Notes under the pieces: model-generated
The model's input: only the letters and a program-made list of their open reading frames with translations
Databases searched by the model: none
Told to the model about the DNA's origin: nothing
Source of the DNA: Oscillospiraceae bacterium
Lineage (GTDB): Bacteria; Bacillota_A; Clostridia; Oscillospirales; WRJC01
NCBI GenBank assembly: GCA_009785015.1
Contig: WQXD01000003.1
Coordinates: forward strand, 1-40,975
DNA length: 40,975 nucleotides
Direction of reading: 5' to 3'
Part shown: one piece after another, positions 1-7,474 of the stretch
Numbering within the stretch: the first letter of the stretch is position 1
Layout: each line of letters starts with the position of its first letter
Made by a program: the position numbers and the translations under genes

Positions 1-202
1 GCGGATGAATGCGCACATAGCGAAGCGTGAGGGGGAGACGGGGCGGCAAAATCCGATGATCACGAACGCGGCCAAGTGGAACGGATTCGGCAGGCCGTTT
101 GCCTCCAGCGACGACGCCTACAACAGCATGCACATCGGCGACGTGGGGAGAGCGCAGAGGCTGCAGGCGTTGGCCAAGGAAAAACGGGAAAAGAGTGAGT
201 GA
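1..202 (+). CDS. 3' end of an unidentified gene (5' partial)
   Basis: The frame is open from base 2 to a TGA at 200-202 and has no start of its own with a ribosome binding site, so this is most likely the last 66 codons of a gene that begins before the window. The tail is basic and polar and ends in a Lys/Glu-rich helix. I recognise no domain. The next gene starts 16 bp downstream in the same direction, so the two may share an operon with the sugar dehydrogenases that follow. Confidence 0.55.
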   Translation, partial: RMNAHIAKREGETGRQNPMITNAAKWNGFGRPFASSDDAYNSMHIGDVGRAQRLQALAKEKREKSE

Positions 203-218
203 ATAGAGGGAAATTAAA

Positions 219-1244
219 ATGTTGAGAGCGTGCGTAATAGGCATGGGGCCTATCGGAAACATACACTCGCGCGCCTATATGTCCTGCCCCGACGCCAAAC
301 TCGCCGGAGTGTGCGATATCTGCGGGGACAGGGCGAAAGCGGGCGGAGAGAGCTTCGGCGTGCCGTATTTTTTGGACGCCGGGGAAATGCTCGAAAAATT
401 AAAGCCGGACCTGTGCTCGGTCACTACGGGCGGGTATGAGTATTCCTCCGACCACTACGCGCCCACGATGCAGGCCCTAAAGGCGGGCGCCCACGTGCTC
501 GGCGAGAAGCCCATCTCAAACGATCTGGCGCTCGGCACGGAAATGGTAGAAACAGCCCGGCGCCTCGGGCTGTGCTACGCGATAAACCTGAACCACCGCT
601 TTACCCCGGCGGCGAGACAAGCCAAAAAGTGGCAGCTTGACGGCAGGATAGGGGATCTGCTTTTTTGCAACATGGCCCTGTGGATAGGCAAGACAATGCC
701 GTTGGATTCCATATATTATCAGCTGAAAGCCCTGAACCCGCACAGCGTGGACATAATCAGGTATTTCATGGGCGACGTCGAGCAGGTCCAGTGCTTTGCC
801 ATGACCGCGCCCAACCGCGTCGAGGAGGGCACGAAGATATATTCGACCACTTCGGTAAATATGAAATTCGCCTGCGGGGCCGTCGGGCACCTGACTTCAT
901 CCTACGATATCGTCAGGGGCCATCCTATGGAGCGCTGCGAAGTGGCGGGCACGGGCGGCAGGATGGTTTTTGAGGACATGTGGCGCCAGGCCACCCTGTA
1001 CCCCGCCGAATCGTATCTGAAGGAACAATACACAAACCCGGTTTTCGGCGGATTCAGGGATTTCGACGACACGTTTTTTGACCGGATACACAGTTTCGCG
1101 CGCGAAGTCAGCTCCAAAACCGCGCCGGAAAACATCGACGGCAAGGCAAAAGACGGGCTCGAGGCCTCGCGGGTGATCCATGCGGCCATAGAGTCGATAA
1201 AGCTCGGCGGCGCCCCGGTGAAGGTAAAAGATATTGTAAAATAA
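219..1244 (+). CDS. Gfo/Idh/MocA family NAD(P)-dependent sugar dehydrogenase
   Basis: The 341-residue protein opens with a Rossmann dinucleotide motif (VIGMGPIGNIHSRAY, residues 7-21) and has the family EKP motif at residues 96-98, whose Lys is the usual catalytic residue. An NLNHRF motif follows near residue 125. The C-terminal half is the alpha/beta substrate and dimer domain. The family oxidises or reduces sugars, inositols or sugar derivatives in the cytoplasm; the substrate cannot be read from the sequence. A GAGGG ribosome binding site lies 8 bp before the ATG. The next gene is a second member of the same family 48 bp downstream, so the two are probably co-transcribed and may act on successive or related substrates. 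Confidence 0.9.
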   Translation: MLRACVIGMGPIGNIHSRAYMSCPDAKLAGVCDICGDRAKAGGESFGVPYFLDAGEMLEKLKPDLCSVTTGGYEYSSDHYAPTMQALKAGAHVLGEKPISNDLALGTEMVETARRLGLCYAINLNHRFTPAARQAKKWQLDGRIGDLLFCNMALWIGKTMPLDSIYYQLKALNPHSVDIIRYFMGDVEQVQCFAMTAPNRVEEGTKIYSTTSVNMKFACGAVGHLTSSYDIVRGHPMERCEVAGTGGRMVFEDMWRQATLYPAESYLKEQYTNPVFGGFRDFDDTFFDRIHSFAREVSSKTAPENIDGKAKDGLEASRVIHAAIESIKLGGAPVKVKDIVK

Positions 1245-1292
1245 CAAATCCAAACCAAAAAAAATATATATAACGAAAGAGGTATGTTAATC

Positions 1293-2375
1293 ATGGGTAA
1301 AAAATTAAACACAGGCGTAGTCGGAATGGGCGGCATAGGCACAAGCCACGCGACATGCCACCAAAACGACGAACTCTCCAATCTCGTGGCGGTATGCGAC
1401 ATAGTCAAGCAGAAGGCCGACGCCGCAGCCGAAAAATTCGGCGTGCCCGCTTTTTATTCGCTCAAGGAAATGCTCTCGGCCCATCCCGAAATCGATCTGG
1501 TGGACGTCACCACTTCGGGCTACGACAACGGCTCGATGCACTTTGAGCCCGCCATGCAGGCGATCGACGCGGGCAAAAACGTGCTCGTGGAAAAACCGAT
1601 ATGCCATGAAGTGACCGACGCAAGGGAACTCGTGGCCTATGCGTCGAAAAAGGACGTCTATCTCGGCTGCAACCTGAACCACTACTTTTCCCAGCCCGCG
1701 GACAAACTGATGGAATACATCAAAAACGGCAAAATCGGAGAACAGGTTCATGCCATACACAAAATGGGATTCAACGGAAACTCGGCGGGCTACGGCGGAA
1801 ACGGCGGCGTGAGGTGGAACCGCCCCTACTCTCACACAAAAGCGTTTTTGACGCACCCGTTCTCGGTCATGCGGGCGTTTTCGGGCGACGTCACGCACAT
1901 CCAGGCCTTTATGGACAAGCCCGGCGTAAGGCGTTCAAAAGAGGACATGATGCTCTCTATCCAGAGCGTGCATATGAAGTTCCAGAACGGCTGTATCGGC
2001 TATCTGCTCTCGCAGCGGGGCGATGCGCACTTCGGGCTGGGCGGTTGGTGGAGCTATGAACTCGCGGGCACAAACGGCACCGCCTGCATAGAAAACTGCG
2101 TCGAGAAGTTCACATATTGGGAACTCGGCAAAGCTCCCGAAGTCATAAATACGGGAATCGCGGATTTCGGCGCCACATTCCCGACCCGGATCCACGCGTA
2201 TCTGGAGGATGTGACAAACGGCGTGCCCAAGGAATGCCTGAGGGCTTCGGGCAGGGACGCTTTGGCCACCATCGAATACATATTCGCCGCCATCGAGTCA
2301 TACGAAAACGGCGGGGCGCTCGTGCGGCCCCACGCGCTGCCTCCGGTTTACGGCAATGTGGGCCACGGATTCTAA
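1293..2375 (+). CDS. Gfo/Idh/MocA family NAD(P)-dependent sugar dehydrogenase (second copy)
   Basis: This is a 360-residue paralogue of the preceding gene. It has a GVVGMGGIGTSHA nucleotide-binding loop at the N-terminus, EKP at residues 100-102 and an NLNHYF motif. I place the start at the second ATG (1293), because the GAAAGAGG ribosome binding site at 1275-1282 is 10 bp from it but only 1 bp from the upstream ATG at 1284. Both copies share the TT(S/G)GY and ALKAG/AIDAG-type segments around the active site, so they come from one duplication. A middle Gly-rich stretch (about residues 165-172) is absent from the first copy. The gene ends just before a strong terminator. The reaction is a sugar or polyol oxidoreduction; the substrate is unknown. 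Confidence 0.9.
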   Translation: MGKKLNTGVVGMGGIGTSHATCHQNDELSNLVAVCDIVKQKADAAAEKFGVPAFYSLKEMLSAHPEIDLVDVTTSGYDNGSMHFEPAMQAIDAGKNVLVEKPICHEVTDARELVAYASKKDVYLGCNLNHYFSQPADKLMEYIKNGKIGEQVHAIHKMGFNGNSAGYGGNGGVRWNRPYSHTKAFLTHPFSVMRAFSGDVTHIQAFMDKPGVRRSKEDMMLSIQSVHMKFQNGCIGYLLSQRGDAHFGLGGWWSYELAGTNGTACIENCVEKFTYWELGKAPEVINTGIADFGATFPTRIHAYLEDVTNGVPKECLRASGRDALATIEYIFAAIESYENGGALVRPHALPPVYGNVGHGF

Positions 2376-2393
2376 AAAATACTAAAAAAAAAG

Positions 2394-2431
2394 GCGCGGA
2401 CGGGTAAAAAACTAAGCCCATCCGCGCTTTT
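2394..2431. terminator. Bidirectional rho-independent terminator
   Basis: An 11-bp stem (GCGCGGACGGG at 2394-2404 with CCCATCCGCGC at 2417-2427, one C-A mismatch) with a 12-nt loop is followed by TTTTGATTTTT on the plus strand. On the minus strand it is followed by a run of nine T (2384-2392). It lies between convergent genes, so it can end both the sugar dehydrogenase operon and the MutS-like operon. Confidence 0.88.
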
Positions 2432-2445
2432 GATTTTTGCGATAT

Positions 2446-3894
2446 TTAAAATACATGATCGGAGGCGTATATATCGTCGAGGGGAGCCCCTTTGATTATC
2501 TTGTATGTCCGCGTATTTTTGTCTTTGAACTCGGTGACCATGCTCACAGCTTTGGAATTATTGAATAATTGGCGGTTCAAATCGTCCAACTTTGTCGCGA
2601 ATTCGTATAAATGCGTCACAAAAACCGCGCAAGAACCCGTTTTGGACAGCGCCCTGAGCACGTCGCGCGAAATTTCCGCTCCCTCTCTGGCGGTCGTCGA
2701 AGCGAATGATTCGTTGAAGAGCGCGAGGCCGCCGTCGAGTATAACCGGGAAATCCCCGCTGAGCCGCGTCAGCTCCTCGGCGAGTTTGCCGTAATCGAGA
2801 TTGTTGTCCTCTTCGGCGGGAAAATGCGTGAGGATCCCGCAAAAACAACGGCAGCGGTACCGGGCGGCCGGGACAAACAGGCCCGCTTGGGCGAAAAGCT
2901 GCGCTATTCCCACACTTCTCAGAAAAGTCGTCTTGCCCCCTTGATTCAGTCCCGTCACGACTATAATATTGCCGTCATTGAAACTGAAATCGTTTGTCAC
3001 CGAATTTTGGCCGCTTTCCTGATATACCGCAAGGCTCAAATCATACAATCCGGCGGCGTCGACGCCTCCGTCTTCCGTCACATCGGGCATGCAAAAGGGC
3101 AGGTTGTTTTGCCGGAGATATTGTTTTACCGCCAGCGCGGCTTGGTAAAATTCGACGCACTGCTTTAATTTGATAAAGAACTGCCTTATGTTGTGGCTTA
3201 TCTGGGACATAATCGCGCTTACGCTGTTTTGGCAGCCTTTGTATATATCCTCTTCAAACACGAACTGCGACATGCTCTTTCCGCTGAAAATGAAATAATT
3301 TTCATCGTAGAGAAAGATTTCCTTGCGTATTTTCCTGACTTCTATTTTGACGGGCTCGGTATAGGCGAGCCTGGCGCTCTTCAATTTAAACCCCGGGCTG
3401 AATCTGACCTGGAGGCGCAGCCCGTTTTTTTCGGTTACGCGGTAAGCTTTTTTCAATTCGTCTGCCAGTTCGTCGCACCTTTTTATATCGGGTTTGGCGA
3501 GAATTTCGGATTTGAAAGTCCGCCTTGAGAGCAAGTCGGCGAATTTGTTGTATGTTTCGATCTGCGCCAGCGTCTGCTCAAAATGATTTCTGAATTTTTC
3601 ATGATGGAACACTTTGTTTTTGTATTCCGCGGACTGCTCGCACAACGCCGCGAATGAATCGAGCAGGCCGGGATATTCGCAAAAATCCTCAAATATCCGG
3701 CGGCGCGCGGCGACGGTCTCCGCGCTATTCGCCATATGCGACAGCACTTCGCAGAAACGGTCATAAAGCCAGGGTTTTTCCGAAAATACCGCGTCTTTTA
3801 TCTTATCGAAGCATAAATCGATAAATATGCGGCCGCTCGTGTTCGCTTTCGTTTCTTTATTTTCTTCGGTGAAAAGCAAATCAAATTTTTTCAT
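2446..3894 (-). CDS. MutS-like ATPase, distal member of a tandem pair
   Basis: The 482-residue protein has a helical N-terminal part resembling MutS core/lever domain III and a C-terminal MutS ABC-type ATPase domain. Visible motifs are a Walker A GLNQGGKTT at about residue 313, an LAEELTRL segment at the signature-like position, a Walker B-like ALFNESFAST, and an FVTHLYEF switch. The usual acidic pair DE of Walker B reads NE here. The N-terminal mismatch-recognition domain (MutS domain I, with its Phe-x-Glu) is absent and the protein is about half the length of MutS. The start at 3894 is set by GGAGGT at 3906-3911, 11 bp away; the gene overlaps the end of the upstream paralogue by 14 bp, so translation is probably coupled. 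Function unknown; a DNA or nucleic acid remodelling role is only inferred. Confidence 0.8.
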   Translation of the reverse strand: MKKFDLLFTEENKETKANTSGRIFIDLCFDKIKDAVFSEKPWLYDRFCEVLSHMANSAETVAARRRIFEDFCEYPGLLDSFAALCEQSAEYKNKVFHHEKFRNHFEQTLAQIETYNKFADLLSRRTFKSEILAKPDIKRCDELADELKKAYRVTEKNGLRLQVRFSPGFKLKSARLAYTEPVKIEVRKIRKEIFLYDENYFIFSGKSMSQFVFEEDIYKGCQNSVSAIMSQISHNIRQFFIKLKQCVEFYQAALAVKQYLRQNNLPFCMPDVTEDGGVDAAGLYDLSLAVYQESGQNSVTNDFSFNDGNIIVVTGLNQGGKTTFLRSVGIAQLFAQAGLFVPAARYRCRCFCGILTHFPAEEDNNLDYGKLAEELTRLSGDFPVILDGGLALFNESFASTTAREGAEISRDVLRALSKTGSCAVFVTHLYEFATKLDDLNRQLFNNSKAVSMVTEFKDKNTRTYKIIKGAPLDDIYASDHVF

Positions 3895-5446
3895 GGTTTT
3901 CGATGACCTCCGACAACTGTTCAAAGGTGACGCGGCACTCTTCGGCTATGCTCCGGGCATAGGCGGTTTTTCCCGGGGGTCGCCTTGTTATTTTGTATGT
4001 CCGAATATCGTTTTTACCGCCGCTCGATGTTATTCCGGCGACAAGGCTTACAACTTTTTCGTTTTGTTCCGGGATTTCGTAATAGTGCGTCACAAATCCG
4101 CCCGTACAGCCGATTTCATCCAATTTATCGAGAAGTTTTACGGCGAGCCTCACTCCGTCGACGCGGCGCGTCGAGGCAAAACATTCGTTGAACAAAACAA
4201 AACTGTTTTTTGTCAGTTTTGGAAGCAGCGCGGAAATACGGCCGATCTCTTCTTCCAGCCTGCCGCCCTTGCCGATCGTTTCCGTCCGGTTGAAATGCGT
4301 GAACAGATTGTCGAAGCCAAAGATCTCGCATACCTGAGCAGCGGCAAAACAACCGCTTGAGGCGAGTATGATATTTATGGCGATACTGCGTATGAACGTG
4401 GTTTTGCCGCCCTGGTTCGGGCCGGACAGTACAAACATGGCCCCGCGGGTCATTGAGATATCGTTTGAGACGATTTCACCAAAATTATCGCGCTTCAAGG
4501 CGAGGCTTAAGTCATACGCGTTTTTGAGACAGAAGCTGCCATCTGAGTTTGGTACCGGCAGGCAAAAAGCGTACCCTTTGCTTTCCATCTCTTTTACAAA
4601 GGCGATATAACCGAGATAAAACGAAAGCTGATGTTTTATCTCGATTATTTCATAAAAATCGACCGATATGTATTTTTCGTAAAAATCCGCGAGTTCCGAG
4701 AAGAATTCCGGAGAGCGCGCGTTTAAGACTTTTATTATATCTTCCTCAAAAGAAGATATGGAATTTGGGTTGACTATCGAAAATTCGGTTTTTATCTCCA
4801 AACCGAGCTGTGATGCGCAAATCGACGTGATTTTTTGATATATGCAGTCTTCGTCCGCTTCGGCTGAAGGGTCGAGCCTTGCGATTTGTTCCCGGCAATC
4901 AAAACAAAGCGACATATCGAGCAGTCCGGCGCTTTTTTTGCTCAGATCGGAGGCGTCCTGCGTCATTTTGGCATACCGGTCCGAAAATATTATCTGCTTA
5001 AGGCGCGCCGTCATCCGGATAAAAAACCGCGATTTGAAATCTTTTGTCATATCGTACAGTTTTTCCACGCAGTCTCTGTAGCCGCAAACAGCTTCAAGCA
5101 GATGATGCTGCTTCTGATGCGTGTTTTTGGCGTCGAAACTCTCCTGTTTGCTTTTTTTGATCCGGGTGAAAAGAGGCATGAACTCCAAAAGGGACTGCCG
5201 TTTTTTTTCGTCTTCGTATAATTCGCCGAACACCTCCGCCCTGAGTTCGGCGGTTTCGCGGTCGAAGTTCGGGCGGAGGATATAGTATCCGGGAAATTCC
5301 GAATCGATTTTTTGGCATATATAATTGGTTATATGCCTGATATTTATATCGCCGCCGGTTTCGCTGTATAATTTTTCGTCAGAGCCGCGCCACCGCTTAT
5401 ACGCCCGCTCGCCGGAGAACAAAAGCATGGGATAACTCAAATCCAT
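3881..5446 (-). CDS. MutS-like ATPase, first member of a tandem pair
   Basis: The 521-residue protein has the same plan as its neighbour: a long helical region, then a MutS-type ATPase domain with Walker A GPNQGGKTT at about residue 341, GGRLEEEIGRI, Walker B-like VLFNECFAST and switch FVTHYYEI. The first Walker B acid is again Asn. There is no mismatch-recognition or connector domain and no Smr nuclease tail, so it is neither MutS1 nor MutS2. The ATG at 5446 has GAGGA 9 bp upstream and a promoter candidate at 5495-5524. The two ATPases are clearly different in sequence outside the motifs, which would fit a heterodimer like eukaryotic MutS homologues, but that is inference. No helicase, nuclease or MutL lies beside them. 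Confidence 0.8.
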   Translation of the reverse strand: MDLSYPMLLFSGERAYKRWRGSDEKLYSETGGDINIRHITNYICQKIDSEFPGYYILRPNFDRETAELRAEVFGELYEDEKKRQSLLEFMPLFTRIKKSKQESFDAKNTHQKQHHLLEAVCGYRDCVEKLYDMTKDFKSRFFIRMTARLKQIIFSDRYAKMTQDASDLSKKSAGLLDMSLCFDCREQIARLDPSAEADEDCIYQKITSICASQLGLEIKTEFSIVNPNSISSFEEDIIKVLNARSPEFFSELADFYEKYISVDFYEIIEIKHQLSFYLGYIAFVKEMESKGYAFCLPVPNSDGSFCLKNAYDLSLALKRDNFGEIVSNDISMTRGAMFVLSGPNQGGKTTFIRSIAINIILASSGCFAAAQVCEIFGFDNLFTHFNRTETIGKGGRLEEEIGRISALLPKLTKNSFVLFNECFASTRRVDGVRLAVKLLDKLDEIGCTGGFVTHYYEIPEQNEKVVSLVAGITSSGGKNDIRTYKITRRPPGKTAYARSIAEECRVTFEQLSEVIENHEKI

Positions 5447-5494
5447 ATGACAACATCCTCGCCTGTAATTGATATGATAGATATGATATTTGAA

Positions 5495-5524
5495 ATTATA
5501 TCATTTGCCCAAACATTTTGTAAA
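5495..5524 (-). promoter_or_regulatory. Sigma-70 type promoter of the MutS-like pair
   Basis: Read on the minus strand: TTTACA, an 18-bp spacer and TATAAT, with TGA directly in front of TATAAT as an extended -10. It lies about 50 bp before the ATG at 5446. The leader between contains a perfect tandem 9-bp repeat (GATATGATA at 5471-5479 and 5480-5488 on the plus strand). Confidence 0.65.
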
Positions 5525-5561
5525 GCAACGCTTGGTTGCACAAAACACGTACCGGCCCCCT

Positions 5562-6311
5562 CTATTCGACCAAACCGCTTTCTTTCAATGTCAGATACGA
5601 CAGCAAAACGGTATCGTCGGCGTTTAAATTGCGCACTATGTCCTGTTCGACCGTTATGTATCCGAGCCCGATTTCGTCGGCTTTGATTATCAAATCCTGT
5701 ATTTTTACCTTGCCCGTCCCCAGAGCGGTAAAAGAATGCCTGTCGTTTAAATCGTAAAAATCCTTGAAATGCAAAAGCCTTATCCGCTCGGAAACGCGCC
5801 CCGCGAGTTTTACTGCATCCTCGCCTCCCACAGTCGCCCAGCCCACGTCGAGATTTAAAAATACATTTTCGGGCGAGGTTTCGGCCATTAGCAAGTCAAA
5901 ATACTTTACACCGCCGAAAACCTTCCTGAATTCGTGGTCGTGATTGTGATAGCATAAAAACAAACCCTCTTTGCGCAGCTGTTCCCCCGCTTTGTCGAAT
6001 ACTCTCGCGATTTCGGCCGCCTGCGCGAAATTCTGCGGGTCGCTCCAGAAACAAATCACGTTTTGCACCCGGATTTTTTTCGCGTTTGAGATGATTTCGT
6101 CGAGATTGTTTTTGAGCCCGTCGATATCAGACGAAACCGACAGCACCGAAAAATTCAGCTCCGAGAGTTTTTTCAGGTTTTCGTCCACGTCGCCTTTCAG
6201 CAAAAATCCCCCGTGTTCCAGCGCTTTGTAGCCCCAGCCCGATATTTTTTTGATTGTTTCCCAGGGGGATTTCCCCAAATCGTAAAATCCGATCAATGCC
6301 GCTTTTAACAT
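5562..6311 (-). CDS. Sugar phosphate isomerase/epimerase (xylose isomerase-like TIM barrel)
   Basis: The 249-residue protein matches the AP endonuclease family 2 / sugar isomerase fold in length and pattern. It has FYDLGKSPWETIKKISGWGY at the start, LCYHNHDHEF in the middle (metal-site His), LNLDVGW, LLHFKDF and a late VEQD motif, which together give the Glu/Asp/His metal site expected of this family. The open frame runs on to 6881, but the ATG at 6311 has a good AAGGAGA ribosome binding site and an N-terminus typical of the family. A TATAAT hexamer (6331-6336, minus strand) precedes it. Such enzymes isomerise or epimerise sugars or inosose intermediates, often alongside Gfo/Idh enzymes like those at 219-2375. 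Substrate unknown. Confidence 0.85.
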   Translation of the reverse strand: MLKAALIGFYDLGKSPWETIKKISGWGYKALEHGGFLLKGDVDENLKKLSELNFSVLSVSSDIDGLKNNLDEIISNAKKIRVQNVICFWSDPQNFAQAAEIARVFDKAGEQLRKEGLFLCYHNHDHEFRKVFGGVKYFDLLMAETSPENVFLNLDVGWATVGGEDAVKLAGRVSERIRLLHFKDFYDLNDRHSFTALGTGKVKIQDLIIKADEIGLGYITVEQDIVRNLNADDTVLLSYLTLKESGLVE

Positions 6312-6349
6312 GAAATTTCTCCTTATCTTAATTATATTTAAATCAACAA

Positions 6350-6378
6350 TTGACATTTTCCGTTTCCCGTGGTACAAT
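6350..6378 (+). promoter_or_regulatory. Consensus-like promoter of the kinase gene
   Basis: TTGACA (6350-6355), a 17-bp spacer and TACAAT (6373-6378). The predicted start of transcription near 6385 gives a leader of only about 20 bases, which holds little more than the GGAGG at 6390-6394. This also supports starting the gene at 6406. Confidence 0.85.
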
Positions 6379-6405
6379 ATGTGCATAATGGAGGATAAAA
6401 CAATT

Positions 6406-7395
6406 ATGGACGATAACATAGCGCCGAAAATATGGGAATACACGCGGCAAATCGCAAAGAATGCGTTTGGCGCGAAAGCCGGGGTAGCCGGGTTTGAGTG
6501 GTCGGACGGAGGAGGTCTGTTTTGCAAGGTCTTCAAAGTCGTCACAAGCGAGGGCATATTCATTTTAAAAGTGGAGCGCGACAAAATATTTTTCCCCAAC
6601 CGCAAAGACCAAATCGAAAATGAGGTGCTCGGAAACGCGATATTCCAAAAAGCGGGGATTGCCTGCCCGGATATACTCGCATATGATTTCACGAAAAGCG
6701 AAACCGGCGTCAGATATGTTTTTATGGAGCATATAAAAAACGACAAACAGGACTGGCCCGCAAATCCGGACGATTTCGACGAGGAGACAAAAGCTGAAAT
6801 AAAACGGCAGTACCAAACGGCCATTGACGCGGCGGAGAGCATAAAAAACACCCATTTCGGCAGCCTCTCGCCCTTGGGCACAATCGGCCGGCACGAAACT
6901 TACGACGGGTATTATCACAATACGCTGAATCTATTTATCAAAGAAAGCGAAGAACTCGGGCTGTTTACCGGCGAAGAGCTCGATGCGGTAAAAAAAGCGG
7001 CGGCAAAACCGCTCGTATATTCAAACAAATACATTCCGACCTTTACCACCGGAGATCTCGGATATCACAACTGCATATGGGGCAGCCCTGCCGGGGGAGA
7101 GAACAGGCTCTATGTGTATGATTTCGGCAATGCGTATTACGGGCTCCCGCATGAACCGGAGAGGATAAGGGCGCTTCACGGCGAAGGCGGCATTCTCGAA
7201 GCTTTTGGTCTGGAAAAAGAATTGTACGAAAACGATTTTATCGGAAATTTCGAAAAAATGTTCTGGACGGTGACGCAGCAGCTCACCCGGGATTACGATT
7301 ACGGCAGGATGGTTGACTGGACCAAAGAGGTAAAAAGGGAAAATTCAAAAACTCACATAAAGGATTTCGTCGATAGCTGTCTTAGATATATTTGA
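6406..7395 (+). CDS. Aminoglycoside phosphotransferase (APH)-like kinase
   Basis: The 329-residue protein has the APH/choline kinase fold pattern: a small lobe with FILKVERD (the nucleotide-binding Lys), a YVFMEHI hinge, a catalytic loop TGDLGYHN and a metal motif VYDFGN. The catalytic Asp and Asn are present, but the His that usually precedes GD is Thr here. The start at 6406 is set by GGAGG 11 bp upstream and by the promoter at 6350-6378; longer readings of the frame would begin upstream of the transcript. It carries its own promoter and terminator, so it is a single-gene unit. APH-like enzymes phosphorylate many small alcohols and amines. Nothing here shows antibiotic resistance; a metabolic kinase is at least as likely. 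Confidence 0.8.
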   Translation: MDDNIAPKIWEYTRQIAKNAFGAKAGVAGFEWSDGGGLFCKVFKVVTSEGIFILKVERDKIFFPNRKDQIENEVLGNAIFQKAGIACPDILAYDFTKSETGVRYVFMEHIKNDKQDWPANPDDFDEETKAEIKRQYQTAIDAAESIKNTHFGSLSPLGTIGRHETYDGYYHNTLNLFIKESEELGLFTGEELDAVKKAAAKPLVYSNKYIPTFTTGDLGYHNCIWGSPAGGENRLYVYDFGNAYYGLPHEPERIRALHGEGGILEAFGLEKELYENDFIGNFEKMFWTVTQQLTRDYDYGRMVDWTKEVKRENSKTHIKDFVDSCLRYI

Positions 7396-7417
7396 TGGAA
7401 CGGTAAAAAGAAAAACC

Positions 7418-7465
7418 GACCGCCCCGCTTGCTCTCATTCCGCTTGCGCAACGGGGCGGTCTTTT
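7418..7465. terminator. Bidirectional rho-independent terminator
   Basis: A perfect 10-bp GC-rich stem (GACCGCCCCG at 7418-7427 with CGGGGCGGTC at 7452-7461) is followed by TTTTG and more T on the plus strand, and by TTTTTCTTTTT on the minus strand. It sits between the convergent kinase gene and the CBM9-like surface protein gene and can serve both. Confidence 0.92.
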
Positions 7466-7474
7466 GTTTTTGTT

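Noticed and set aside
2446..5446. Single mutS gene broken by a frameshift
   Set aside because: Each protein has its own complete ATPase domain, start and ribosome binding site, so these are two genes and not halves of one.
6312..6881. Extension of the sugar isomerase frame by about 190 codons
   Set aside because: It runs opposite to the well-supported kinase gene, and the ATG at 6311 has a good ribosome binding site and a family-typical N-terminus.
6406..7395. Antibiotic resistance gene
   Set aside because: APH-like kinases are diverse, and the motif differs from the known resistance enzymes. There is no mobile element or resistance context.
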